From Gallionella sp. (GTDB lineage: Bacteria > Pseudomonadota > Gammaproteobacteria > Burkholderiales > Gallionellaceae), in NCBI GenBank assembly GCA_013044075.1, contig JABEVG010000038.1, forward strand, positions 1 through 64,000: DNA of 64,000 nucleotides, read 5' to 3'. Under the pieces are notes generated by a model. The model worked only from the letters and a program-made list of their open reading frames with translations, was not told where the DNA came from and did no database searches. Numbering within the stretch: position 1 is the stretch's first letter; each line of letters begins with the position of its first letter. Shown piece by piece: positions 10,801-21,095 of this stretch. A program made the position numbers and the translations under genes.

Positions 10801-13800
10801 CGCACGCCCTCCCCTACCGCAGCCCTGACCTGCGCCACGGATTTGCGCCGCGAAAACAAATCGATCAGCAAAGGCAGAATGATCAACACCAGCACCGGCG
10901 CGAGCAAGATACCGCCCACCACCACCAGTGCCAGCGGTTTCTGTACCTGCGAGCCTATGCCTGTGGCGAAGGCGGCGGGTAACAGACCCACGCAGGCCGC
11001 GCTGCAAGTCATCATCACCGGACGCAAGCGCGTGTTGCAGGAATTCAGGATCGCCTGCGAACGTTCCATCCCGCTCTCCAGCATCTGATTAAAGTAGGTC
11101 ACCACGATGATGCCCTCCATCACCGAGATGCCGAACAGCCCGATGAAACCGATGGCGGCGGACACGCTGAACGGCGTGCCGGTCAGATACAGCGCGAATA
11201 TCCCGCCAATCAGAGCCATCGGCATCACACTTGCCGCAAGCAACGTGTCGGCAACCGAGTTGAAGTTAAAGAACAGCAACAACAGGATGAGGCCAAGACT
11301 CAGGGGCACGACAATCTTCAGGCGCGCGATCGCATCTTCCAACTGGCCAAATTCGCCCACCCATTCCATGCGATACCCGCCAGGAAGCTGGACCTGTTCC
11401 GCCACTTTGCGTTGCGCTTCCGTGACCGCGCCACCCAGGTCGCGTCCGCGCACGCTGAACTTGATCGGGATATAGCGTTCCTGGTTTTCCCGATAGATGA
11501 AGGATGCGCCGGAGACCAGATTGACGCTGGCGACATCGGTCAACGGGATCTGCACCACGCCGTTGCCGTTCGGATTCGGCGCGCCGATTGTGATGCGCCG
11601 GATCGACTCCAGACTCTGGCGATAGTTCGCGGCCAGACGCACGACCATAGGGAAATTCCGGTCGCTGCCGTCTTCATACAGATTGCCCGCCGCCTGCCCG
11701 CCGATGGCGGCTTGCACCGTCGCATTGATGTCGCCGGGCGCGAGTCCGTAGCGTGCCGCACGCGCCCTGTCCACATCGATCTTCACCGTCGGTTGGCCGA
11801 GTGCCTTGAAGATCGACAGGTCGGCGATCCCCGGCACGGTCGCCATCACCGCCTGTATCTTCGTGGCGGTCTTTTCCAGCTCGGCGAGATCGTTGCCATA
11901 CAGCTTGACCGAGTTCTGACCTTTCACACCCGAGGACGCTTCTTCCACATTATCTTCGATGTATTGCGAGAAATTGAACTCCACGCCCGGAAATTCCGGC
12001 TGCATCCTGGCACTGATTTCCTCGGTCAGTTTTTCCTTGTCGACCCCTTTCGGCCAGGTATCGAAGGGCTTGAGCGGCACAAAGAATTCCGCATTGAAAT
12101 ATCCCGTGGCATCCGTGCCATCGTCGGGTCGGCCATTTTGCGAGATGACGGTTTCAACTTCGGGGTATTCTTTGATCAGCGTGCGCATGCGGTTGACGTA
12201 GGCATTGCCCTCTTCCAGCGAGATCGATGCGGGCATGGACGCTCTGACCCACATGTTGCCTTCCTCCAGCTTGGGCAGGAATTCGAGCCCCAATGAATGC
12301 ACCGCCAGCCCGGCGGCGATCACCAGCATGGCCGTACCGGCCAGCATCAATATCCGGTTTGCCAGCGAGAATCTGATTAACGGTTCGTACAGTCGGCGCA
12401 TCCCGCGCACGACGATGGTTTCGGTCTCTTCAACATGTGCGGGCAACAGCAAAGAACTAAGGGCGGGCGCGATGGTGAAGGTCGCGATCAGCCCGCCGAT
12501 GATGGCGTAGGCATAAGTCGATGCCATGGGGCCGAAGATGTGCCCTTCCACCCCGCTCAAGGTAAACAGGGGGATGAATCCGGCAATGATGATAGCGGCG
12601 GAAAAGAAGATCGAGCGATTGACTTCGGTCGCGGCGAAAGCGATGGTCGCCATTTTTCCATGCAGCGACGTGTCCGGAAAAATGTGCTGCATAAAAAGCG
12701 GCGTCCCCGCGTCGCGCTTTTCTTTGCTTTCGGCGAGATGGCGGAAAATATTCTCGACCATGATTACCGTTGCATCGACAATCAGACCGAAATCTATCGC
12801 TCCCACCGACAGCAGATTGGCCGACTCGCCGCGCAGCGTCATAATGATAATCGCGAAGAACATCGCGAACGGGATCGTGGCACTGACGATGATTGCGCTG
12901 CGCAGATTGCCCAGGAATATCCACTGCACGAAGAAGATCAGCACGATGCCAAATATCAGGTTTTCCAGAACGGTATGGGTGGTGACGCTGATCAATTGGG
13001 CGCGATCATAGATGCGCTCGATGTGCACGCCCGGCGGCAACACTCCCGACTTGTTAATCTTTTCCAGCTCGGCTTCCACCCTTTGGATGGTAGGCGTGCT
13101 TTGCTCGCCGCGCCGCATCAGCACGATACCCTGAACGATATCGTCATCGGCATCATTGCCGGCCACACCCAGGCGCGGCAGATTACCGACGCTGACCGTG
13201 GCGATGTCGCCAATCAATACCGGAGAGCCGTTGTTCGATGCCAGCATCGTGCTGCGTATATCCTGCATCGAACGGATCAATCCGACCCCGCGCACCACCG
13301 CCGCCTGCGCGCCGAAATTAACGGTCTGTCCGCCCACATTGATATTGCTGTTGTTGAGCGATGCCAGCACCTGCGGGATGGTCAGACCGTAGCCCGCCAA
13401 TTTGGACATATCGATGCTGATCTCATAGTCCTTGGTCTTGCCACCCCAGCCATTAACATCGATCACACCGGGTACCGCTTTGAAACGGCGTTCCAACATC
13501 CAGTCTTCGATGGTCTTCAAATCCTGCACCGAGTAGCCCGGCGGGCCGTACACGCGATAGCGAAATATCTCGCCTATCGGGCTGGTTGGAGAGATTTGCG
13601 GCACGACACCATTCGGCAAGGGCGGCAGTTGCGAAAGCCGGTTGATAATCCGCTGCTCCGCCTCTTTGTAGGTCGCGTCGTAACTGAACTGCACTTTCAC
13701 ATCGGACAGACCGAACAGCGAGATCGTGCGTATCGCGGTGACATGCGGAATGCCAGCCAACTGGATCTCCAGCGGAATCGTGATGTAACGCTCCATCTCC

Positions 13801-13973
13801 TCTGCGGACTGCCCGCTGCTCTGGGTGATGATGTCCACCAAAGGGGGGACAGGATCGGGATAGGCTTCAATATTCAGTTTGACAAAACAAAACAGACCGA
13901 CGATGAACAGTGCCGCCAGCATGACGACGACGGCGATCTGCTGTTTGAGCGAAAAGGTGACGACGCGATTCAT
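10797..13973 (-). CDS. RND efflux pump inner-membrane subunit, CusA/CzcA-like
   Basis: ORF 1058 aa; 12-TM RND architecture, DFGLIVDATVIMVENIFRHL. Confidence 0.94.
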   Translation of the reverse strand: MNRVVTFSLKQQIAVVVMLAALFIVGLFCFVKLNIEAYPDPVPPLVDIITQSSGQSAEEMERYITIPLEIQLAGIPHVTAIRTISLFGLSDVKVQFSYDATYKEAEQRIINRLSQLPPLPNGVVPQISPTSPIGEIFRYRVYGPPGYSVQDLKTIEDWMLERRFKAVPGVIDVNGWGGKTKDYEISIDMSKLAGYGLTIPQVLASLNNSNINVGGQTVNFGAQAAVVRGVGLIRSMQDIRSTMLASNNGSPVLIGDIATVSVGNLPRLGVAGNDADDDIVQGIVLMRRGEQSTPTIQRVEAELEKINKSGVLPPGVHIERIYDRAQLISVTTHTVLENLIFGIVLIFFVQWIFLGNLRSAIIVSATIPFAMFFAIIIMTLRGESANLLSVGAIDFGLIVDATVIMVENIFRHLAESKEKRDAGTPLFMQHIFPDTSLHGKMATIAFAATEVNRSIFFSAAIIIAGFIPLFTLSGVEGHIFGPMASTYAYAIIGGLIATFTIAPALSSLLLPAHVEETETIVVRGMRRLYEPLIRFSLANRILMLAGTAMLVIAAGLAVHSLGLEFLPKLEEGNMWVRASMPASISLEEGNAYVNRMRTLIKEYPEVETVISQNGRPDDGTDATGYFNAEFFVPLKPFDTWPKGVDKEKLTEEISARMQPEFPGVEFNFSQYIEDNVEEASSGVKGQNSVKLYGNDLAELEKTATKIQAVMATVPGIADLSIFKALGQPTVKIDVDRARAARYGLAPGDINATVQAAIGGQAAGNLYEDGSDRNFPMVVRLAANYRQSLESIRRITIGAPNPNGNGVVQIPLTDVASVNLVSGASFIYRENQERYIPIKFSVRGRDLGGAVTEAQRKVAEQVQLPGGYRMEWVGEFGQLEDAIARLKIVVPLSLGLILLLLFFNFNSVADTLLAASVMPMALIGGIFALYLTGTPFSVSAAIGFIGLFGISVMEGIIVVTYFNQMLESGMERSQAILNSCNTRLRPVMMTCSAACVGLLPAAFATGIGSQVQKPLALVVVGGILLAPVLVLIILPLLIDLFSRRKSVAQVRAAVGEGVR

Positions 13974-13975
13974 GG

Positions 13976-15205
13976 CTAGTCCCCCAAGGTCGCGCGGTCG
14001 ATGAACAGCGCGCCGTGGGTCACGATCTTTTCTCCGGCGGCAAGCCCGGCGGTCACTTCCAGCATCGAGCCGCTAATGCGGCCGGCCTTGATGGGGCGCA
14101 CCGCCAGCGAGTGGTCGGCATTGGCAACGAACACATGTGCGTCGCTGCCTTCATACACCACCGCGCTTTGCGGCACACCCAACGCCTGCACTTCATTGCC
14201 GGTGACAATGCTGAAATTGGCGAACATCATCGGCTTCAACATACCGTCTTTGTTGCCGATCTCGGCGCGCACCGGCAAACGGTGCGTGTTGGGGTCGACC
14301 GCCGGGGCGACCCAGGCGATCTTGGCTTTAAAGACCTGTCCGGGCAACGCCAGCACATGGACTTCTATGCTTTGCCCGACACGCATCAACGGCGCGTCGG
14401 CCTCGCGCACATTCGCCACCAGCCATACACTGGACAAATTCCCTATCGTGTATACCGGAACAGCCGCACCGCCTACCGCGCTCTGGATGTTCTGGCCGTT
14501 ACCCACTTGGCGTTGCGTCACGGTGCCAGAGACCGGAGCGCGTACCAAGGCCTCCGGACTGACTGCCAGCGCGCCCGATTCGTTTTCGATGGCGTTGATC
14601 TCCTCCTCGGACTTTCCCAGGATGCTCAGTTGATTTCGGGCGGATAGCAGATTGGCCTTAGCCGTGGCCAGATCAGACTGGCTTTGCAGCCAGTCCTTGA
14701 GGGCGGCGGCTTTGGCCTCATAAAGTCCGTGCAGCCGTTTCTCGTTCGCCGTTGCCAGCGTCACTTGCGCATGCGCGACCAGCAGATTGCTGCGCGACTG
14801 GGCGAACTCCGTCGCGGCCACCGCCATCAGCGGATCGCCTTTCTTGACCGCATCCCCGAGTTTCGCAATCACCCGGGTCACTTGACCCGAGTAAGGCGAG
14901 AAGACAGGTGTCGTCGTGTCGTCGTTATACGCGATGACCCCGTCGGTGATTTCTTCGCTGCGAAAACTCATGGCTAATACCGGTGCGGTCTTCAGACTGT
15001 CCCATTGCGTCTTGGTAGGCAGAAAAGTCCCCGGTGGCGCAAGGCGCGCGGGTGGCGCGACCGGCGCATCTTCCATGCGATGGAATATCCATACACCGGC
15101 GATAAGCAGCAGGCTGATGCCGGCGGTGATCGCTATCTGGATACGCGGTGAGAACGCGGTCGCCCGGCGGGAAATATCGCCTGAAATTTCAGTGTGCTGG
15201 TTCAT
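13976..15205 (-). CDS. RND efflux periplasmic adaptor subunit (CusB/CzcB-like membrane fusion protein)
   Basis: ORF 409 aa; barrel-sandwich and beta-barrel segments (SPYSGQVTRVIAKLGDAVKKGDPL, VRAPVSGTVTQRQVGNGQNI). Confidence 0.92.
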   Translation of the reverse strand: MNQHTEISGDISRRATAFSPRIQIAITAGISLLLIAGVWIFHRMEDAPVAPPARLAPPGTFLPTKTQWDSLKTAPVLAMSFRSEEITDGVIAYNDDTTTPVFSPYSGQVTRVIAKLGDAVKKGDPLMAVAATEFAQSRSNLLVAHAQVTLATANEKRLHGLYEAKAAALKDWLQSQSDLATAKANLLSARNQLSILGKSEEEINAIENESGALAVSPEALVRAPVSGTVTQRQVGNGQNIQSAVGGAAVPVYTIGNLSSVWLVANVREADAPLMRVGQSIEVHVLALPGQVFKAKIAWVAPAVDPNTHRLPVRAEIGNKDGMLKPMMFANFSIVTGNEVQALGVPQSAVVYEGSDAHVFVANADHSLAVRPIKAGRISGSMLEVTAGLAAGEKIVTHGALFIDRATLGD

Positions 15206-15448
15206 ATTGATTCACTTCAAAGATTGAGCGTTACCGTTACGCGGATTGCGGACAGCAAAAGTGCGCGCAGTCTACCCACGCAACCTTGCAAGTCACGCCG
15301 CAGCTGCTTTCACGACACTGACAATCTGAAATGTTTTTGTAAACCCATTTTATTTGTTATATGGTGAACGCTTGGGTGAAGGTTTCTGATCGGGGCTCGT
15401 CGCGGGTCCAAACCTAAGGTTGTCTCTAAAATATTGATGAGGTGATTC

Positions 15449-16132
15449 GTGCGTATATTGTTGGTGGAAGACGACCCTTCGTTGGGAGAAACGACAGCCC
15501 GGGCATTACGCTCGCAGAATTGGGCGGTCGATTGGGCAAAGAACGGCGAGTCCGTTGCCAATGCCGTGAGGTTGGTCAATTACGATCTGGTGCTGCTGGA
15601 TGTGGGCTTGCCGGACATAGACGGCTTTGAAGTGCTGCGCCGTCTGCGCGATCAGCACAAAGCCATGCCCGTCCTGATGCTCACCGCCAGAGATGCCGTT
15701 GAGGATCGCGTGCACGGGCTGCAACTGGGTGCCGACGATTATCTGGTAAAGCCCTACGCGCTGACCGAGTTGCTGGCGCGCATCCAGGCCCTCTCGCGGC
15801 GTTACCATGCGCGCGAACGCAATGAACTCGTGCTGGGCACGTTGCGCATCGACTTGATCGCCAAACGCGCCTTCCTGGCCGACAAACCGCTGGAGCTGTT
15901 ACCCCGCGAGTGGGCGGTGCTGGTGTATCTGCTGAATAATATCGGCAAGGTGGTGAGCAAGGAGCAAATCATGGAAGCGATCTCGGGGTGGGACGAGACA
16001 CCTTCGGCTAACGCGATCGAGGTGTATATCTCGCGTCTGCGCGCAAAACTTGCCGGCTCCGGCATTTCGATCCGATCCATACGCGGCTTCGGATATCTGG
16101 TTGAGGACACGGTCCATGATCCCCAGCCTTAA
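15449..16132 (+). CDS. OmpR-family response regulator (TctD/QseB-like)
   Basis: GTG start; MRILLVEDDPSLGE, LLDVGLPDIDGFEVLRRLR, C-terminal winged helix IRSIRGFGYLVE. Confidence 0.95.
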   Translation: MRILLVEDDPSLGETTARALRSQNWAVDWAKNGESVANAVRLVNYDLVLLDVGLPDIDGFEVLRRLRDQHKAMPVLMLTARDAVEDRVHGLQLGADDYLVKPYALTELLARIQALSRRYHARERNELVLGTLRIDLIAKRAFLADKPLELLPREWAVLVYLLNNIGKVVSKEQIMEAISGWDETPSANAIEVYISRLRAKLAGSGISIRSIRGFGYLVEDTVHDPQP

Positions 16133-17486
16133 ACGGCTGCTGCTCATCTGGCTCCTCGTGCCGCTGCTGATCATCATGCCCGTTGCGGCAGTGGTTCAAT
16201 ACTGGCTCGCGCTCATCCCCGCCAAACAGGAGATTGATCATCAGCTCGGGGATATCGCCATCGCCATTTCCGGTTTTCTCAAAGTGGAGGGCGACTCGGT
16301 ACGCTTCGACATGAACCCGGAAACCGAACACCTGCTGCGCACCGATCAACTGGATAAGGAATTCTTTGTGGTGCTTGATCCGGCGGGAAAAATGATCGCC
16401 GGTGATGCGGTGCTCGACCTCCCCGAAGCGGCAATCGCCGCGGGTGAATTACGCTACGTGGACAGGGAGATTGCCGGGCGGGCGATACGCATGCTGGTAT
16501 ACGGTGTGCCTTGCGGCTCGAACACCTGTCAGGTACGCATCGCCGAAACACTGGTGAAACGCGAACGGCTGCATTTCCAGGCACTGATCGCCACCCTGCT
16601 GTCTATTCTGGTGTTGGGGTTGAGTACGGCCGGGGTGATGTTGCTGGCCGTGCGGCATGGTTTGCGTCCGCTACAGGATCTTCGCACCCAGCTCGCCGAG
16701 CGTTCTCTCGGTGATCTGCGTCCGCTGGATGTACCCAAAATACCCAGCGAAGTTCAACCGCTGGTCAACGCACTCAATCAATTATTGGTCCGCCTGGACA
16801 AAGCCAGCAAGGCGCAACAATCGTTTCTTGCCGACGCGGCACATCAGCTGCGCACCCCTTTGTCGGTCCTCCAGACAGAATCCGAGCTGGCACTGTTGGA
16901 GCCGCATCCCCAATCCTTGCACGCCACACTGCAACGATTGCAGCATTCGGCGAGTCGCGCAGCCAAATTGGCCAACCAGCTTTTAACAATCGCCCGCGCG
17001 GATTCCAGCGTCCAGAAGCAACCCGATTTTGGCCCGTTGGACCTCAAGGACATCGCTTCCTGGGCGGCCAACGAGTGGTCACATCTTGCCTTTGTCGCGG
17101 GAGTCGATCTGGGTTTTGAATTGCAGACCGCACCGGTGAACGGTCAGTCCCTGCTGCTTCAGGAACTGTTATCCAACTTGATACACAACTCAATAGAGCA
17201 CGCCGGAAAAGGGGCGCAAGTCACCATCAGGACCTATATTGGAAATAACGCCCCGATTCTCGAGGTTGAAGACGACGGGCCGGGAATCATGGAAGAAGAG
17301 CGGCAAAAAGTTTTACAGCGTTTTTTTCGCGGTAGTCAGGCAAAAGGCAGCGGCAGCGGGCTGGGCCTGGCGATCGTCAAGGAGATCGCCCGGACACATA
17401 GTGCGAAGGTCAGCCTGAACACGCCGGATAGCGGTCGCGGATTATTGGTGCGCGTGACATTCAATGCCAGTCGCGGCACGGGCTGA
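16116..17486 (+). CDS. sensor histidine kinase (TctE/QseC-like)
   Basis: MIPSLKRLLLIWLLVPLL TM; ADAAHQLRTPL H-box; VEDDGPGI; GSGLGLAIVKEI; overlaps the regulator by 17 bp. Confidence 0.94.
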   Translation: MIPSLKRLLLIWLLVPLLIIMPVAAVVQYWLALIPAKQEIDHQLGDIAIAISGFLKVEGDSVRFDMNPETEHLLRTDQLDKEFFVVLDPAGKMIAGDAVLDLPEAAIAAGELRYVDREIAGRAIRMLVYGVPCGSNTCQVRIAETLVKRERLHFQALIATLLSILVLGLSTAGVMLLAVRHGLRPLQDLRTQLAERSLGDLRPLDVPKIPSEVQPLVNALNQLLVRLDKASKAQQSFLADAAHQLRTPLSVLQTESELALLEPHPQSLHATLQRLQHSASRAAKLANQLLTIARADSSVQKQPDFGPLDLKDIASWAANEWSHLAFVAGVDLGFELQTAPVNGQSLLLQELLSNLIHNSIEHAGKGAQVTIRTYIGNNAPILEVEDDGPGIMEEERQKVLQRFFRGSQAKGSGSGLGLAIVKEIARTHSAKVSLNTPDSGRGLLVRVTFNASRGTG

Positions 17487-17659
17487 CAAGGCTCGCCTTT
17501 TTATAACGAAAAAAAGCACCCGATTTTCAGCAACCAACAAAATAGTCGATGGTCAATTCTAGAAAGTTCGGGTGTTCCCGGATGAGAACTAGAGAATCTG
17601 CTGCAACACGGGTTTCGATGTCGAGTTGTTGGGCAAAGATCCGCAGAAAGAAATGAAAA

Positions 17660-19168
17660 ATGAGTACGCACACAGAGCCAACCGAAATGGGCGACATGCA
17701 TGCCTATACCATCCCGAGACTTTTGCGGCATTATCCCAAATCATTCCTGAAACTCATCCTTGTCGGGTTCCTGCTCGCCGCATTGCCGTTAATTTTCGCG
17801 CTCATATACAGTGCCGTTTCAATTGATCGACTGGCCAATCAAAGTCGAGAAACCGTATATCAGGCCGAACAAATAGCGCATGGCAGCCGTGTGCTTGTAA
17901 ATGAAATCGCAGAAATGGAGCGCAGCGTCCGTTTATCACTGATCCTTGGTGACGCATCTTTGCTCGAAGGTTATTTCCAAGCACACACAAAATTCGAAAA
18001 CACGGCAGAAAACCTTGCCACCCTGTCTTTGAGTGCTGATCAGAAGCTGTTACTGAACAGTCTGCATGGTTCCGAGACCACAATCTTTCAACGTATAGCG
18101 GGTGCGCGCAAAACACCCAAAGAGCTCAACAAGTGGGTGGATGAGTTTGTGCCCTTGCTGGATAGCGCGCGAAATTTTCTGGCCCAGGGTTTTGTGCCGA
18201 TTGAGCGTGAGGTGAATGCCATGCAGGAACAGGCGGCTCAGGCTCGTCAAATTGTCGTTTGGCAGTTGCTCGCACTAATCCCATTCGCGGTTTTATTGGC
18301 TTTGGGGTTTTCCGTATTGATAGCCCGTCCCATTCGTCAAATCGACGAGGCCATCCGCCATATGGGGCAAGGCGAACTAACGCATACCGTGACCGTGGAT
18401 GGCCCGCAAGATTTAAGACAACTCGGGGTGCGTTTGGATTGGATGCGCCGCCGCTTGCTGGAACTTGAAGAACAAAAGACCAGATTCCTGCAGCATATTT
18501 CGCACGAACTGAAGACTCCTCTCACCTCAATCCGAGAAGGTGCAGACCTGCTGGCGGAAGGCGTGATCGGTGAACTGAATCTGGAACAAAAGCACGTAGC
18601 GAAGATACTCCTCGGCAACAGTGTACAATTGCAAGCCCGCATCGAAGACCTACTGAGCTACAGTGCACTTCAAACCGAAAAACCCATATTTGTCGGCCAC
18701 AGGGTGTGGCTCCGGCATGTTCTGGAAGATGTTGTGCAAGATCAACAACTCGCCATCAGAAGCAAGGGGCTACAAGTCGATCTTGCTTGCCCGGACTTGA
18801 CGATTGAGTGCGACGAACAAAAAATCAGGACCATCGTGGACAACATCCTATCCAACGCAGTGAAGTTTTCACCCCTCAACGGCCGTATCAAGATTCGTGC
18901 CTGTCAAGTAATCGGGCATATCCAATTGGATATCATCGATGCGGGGCCAGGCGTGGCTCCCGTAGACCTGGACAAAATATTCGACGCGTTCTACCAGGGC
19001 CAAAGAACACCTCAGGGTCACATCAAAGGAACCGGGCTAGGATTGTCCATCGCGCGCGAGTACGCGCTCGAACATGGTGGGCTCATCGAGATAGTAGAAC
19101 AATCGGATACCGGCGCACACTTCCGCTTGACCTTGCCCGCAGAACATAGTCGGGTGCCGCATGCGTAA
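17660..19168 (+). CDS. glrK: HAMP sensor histidine kinase, GlrK/QseE-like
   Basis: two TM + HAMP, HISHELKTPLTSIREGADLL, GTGLGLSIAREY; followed by a lipoprotein and sigma-54 regulator as in glrK-qseG-glrR. Confidence 0.85.
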   Translation: MSTHTEPTEMGDMHAYTIPRLLRHYPKSFLKLILVGFLLAALPLIFALIYSAVSIDRLANQSRETVYQAEQIAHGSRVLVNEIAEMERSVRLSLILGDASLLEGYFQAHTKFENTAENLATLSLSADQKLLLNSLHGSETTIFQRIAGARKTPKELNKWVDEFVPLLDSARNFLAQGFVPIEREVNAMQEQAAQARQIVVWQLLALIPFAVLLALGFSVLIARPIRQIDEAIRHMGQGELTHTVTVDGPQDLRQLGVRLDWMRRRLLELEEQKTRFLQHISHELKTPLTSIREGADLLAEGVIGELNLEQKHVAKILLGNSVQLQARIEDLLSYSALQTEKPIFVGHRVWLRHVLEDVVQDQQLAIRSKGLQVDLACPDLTIECDEQKIRTIVDNILSNAVKFSPLNGRIKIRACQVIGHIQLDIIDAGPGVAPVDLDKIFDAFYQGQRTPQGHIKGTGLGLSIAREYALEHGGLIEIVEQSDTGAHFRLTLPAEHSRVPHA

Positions 19169-19703
19169 TCTCGCCCGGCGATTCCTGGTTCTGCCAACAA
19201 TAATGGCGGCCGTATTGTTCAGCGCGTGTTCGAACATAGCGGACCGGCCCCGCAAGGCATGTGCGGACATGCCGGCACTGACTGAAGCCAGCCGAACTGC
19301 TGAGATCATGCGGAATTACGACACCCTGAGCAGACAGCCCGCGTCCGAGCTCGCCAATGAATACTCGAAAGCCTTACAGGACTTTTCGATCACAAAGAGC
19401 GACTCGAACCGACTCAGGGTCGCGATGTTACTTGCCTTACCCGACACCCCTTTTCACGATATATCAACAGCACTCAAGCTACTCAACGACTGGCCACAAG
19501 ACTCGACCGCCCCACCCTCTGCCCTGCGTGGTTTCGCCCGCCTGTTAAACGAGATGCTGATACAGCAGCAGCAATCGAACATCGCTTTGAATGAGATGGC
19601 GCAAAAAAACAAGGAGGCACAAAAACATAGTGATGCACTTCAAGAGAAAATAGATGCCGTCAAAGACATGGAAAAGAACTTGATGGGCCGAAACAAGCAA
19701 TGA
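19161..19703 (+). CDS. small lipoprotein in QseG-like position
   Basis: LFSAC lipobox, coiled-coil-like C-terminus; 8 bp overlap with the kinase gene. Confidence 0.7.
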   Translation: MRNLARRFLVLPTIMAAVLFSACSNIADRPRKACADMPALTEASRTAEIMRNYDTLSRQPASELANEYSKALQDFSITKSDSNRLRVAMLLALPDTPFHDISTALKLLNDWPQDSTAPPSALRGFARLLNEMLIQQQQSNIALNEMAQKNKEAQKHSDALQEKIDAVKDMEKNLMGRNKQ

Positions 19704-19716
19704 GTGTGATGTAAAA

Positions 19717-21069
19717 ATGAACGTACCCCGCCACAATATCCTGATCGTGGATGACGACACGGATCTGTTGCAACTTCTTTCTATCCGTCTCACCGCAGCT
19801 GGCTTCAAAGTTGAAACAGCTGAAAGTGCCGAGGCCGCACTCAACCGTTTGGACGTGTCTCACCCACATCTGGTGATCACGGATATGCAGATGAGCGGGA
19901 TGGACGGCATGACCCTGTTTGAACGCATTCATCAGACCACCCCCACACTGCCTGTCATTATCCTGACGGCTCACGGCACGATCCCTGATGCTGTTGCCGC
20001 GACACAGAAGGGGGTATTCGGCTACTTAACCAAACCGTTCGATAGCAAGACACTGATGGATCAGATTTCGCGCGCGCTCAGACTGCACGCGGGCATCGCG
20101 CCTCAGAATGAAGCACTGCAATCTGCCTGGCGCAAGGACATCGTCACCCAAAGTGCCACGATGGAAAACCTCCTCACAAAAGCCAGACTCGTCGCGGAAA
20201 GCGATGCCAGCGTGCTGATCCATGGCGCAAGCGGTGCGGGTAAAGAGCTGTTCGCCCGTGCCATCCACAACGCGAGTCGGCGCAAACACCGACTCTTTGT
20301 GGACATCAATTGCGCTGCCATACCGGAACAACTGCTTGAGTCCGAACTCTTCGGACACGCCAAAGGCGCGTTCACCGGAGCGGTCAGGGATCACAAAGGA
20401 CTGTTCCAGATAGCGGAGGGAGGCACGATCTTCCTCGATGAAATCGGCGATATGCCGCTTCCGATTCAAGCCAAGCTATTGCGTGTTCTCCAAGAAAGAC
20501 AGGTACGGCCTATCGGTTCCAGCCAGACGATCGGTTTGGATGTGCGCGTTATCTCCGCGACCCACCGTGACCTGAAAGCGGAAATTGCCGCCGGCAACTT
20601 CCGCGAGGACATCTACTACCGGCTTAACGTGGTTGAACTGGCAATCCCGTCTTTGTCCCAGCGGCGCGAGGACATTCCTTTGTTGGCCAACCATTTTCTG
20701 GCATCTCTGGCCGAGAAGTACCACAAGAGCATAAACGGGTTTTCTACCGATGCGATGGAGATGCTTGTTGACGCATCCTGGCCGGGCAACGTGCGTCAGC
20801 TTCTGAACGTGGTCGAACAAAGTGTCGCCCTGTGCACGACACCACTGATTTCGTCAGCACTGGTGCAGGGTACGATACACAAAGAGGAAGAACACCTGGT
20901 TTCGTTCGAGGAAGCCAGAAGACGCTTCGAAAGGGATTACTTGGTTCGCATCCTGAAAATTACAGCGGGAAACGTGACCCAGGCCGCACAGTTATCCAAG
21001 CGGAATCGCACCGAATTTTACAAGCTGCTTCAGAGGCATCAACTCACCCCAGCTGCATTCAAACCCTAA
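19717..21069 (+). CDS. glrR: sigma-54-dependent response regulator, GlrR-like
   Basis: receiver (ILIVDDDTDLLQLLS), AAA+ (GASGAGKELFARAIH), GAFTGA loop, C-terminal Fis HTH. Confidence 0.9.
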   Translation: MNVPRHNILIVDDDTDLLQLLSIRLTAAGFKVETAESAEAALNRLDVSHPHLVITDMQMSGMDGMTLFERIHQTTPTLPVIILTAHGTIPDAVAATQKGVFGYLTKPFDSKTLMDQISRALRLHAGIAPQNEALQSAWRKDIVTQSATMENLLTKARLVAESDASVLIHGASGAGKELFARAIHNASRRKHRLFVDINCAAIPEQLLESELFGHAKGAFTGAVRDHKGLFQIAEGGTIFLDEIGDMPLPIQAKLLRVLQERQVRPIGSSQTIGLDVRVISATHRDLKAEIAAGNFREDIYYRLNVVELAIPSLSQRREDIPLLANHFLASLAEKYHKSINGFSTDAMEMLVDASWPGNVRQLLNVVEQSVALCTTPLISSALVQGTIHKEEEHLVSFEEARRRFERDYLVRILKITAGNVTQAAQLSKRNRTEFYKLLQRHQLTPAAFKP

Positions 21070-21095
21070 AGTGTAAGCTTTGACTAATCAGCTCT

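Noticed and set aside
12435-13979. 514 aa plus-strand ORF opposite the RND pump gene
   Set aside because: Shadow ORF antisense to a well-supported RND gene; His/Asp/Arg/Gln-rich low-information product.
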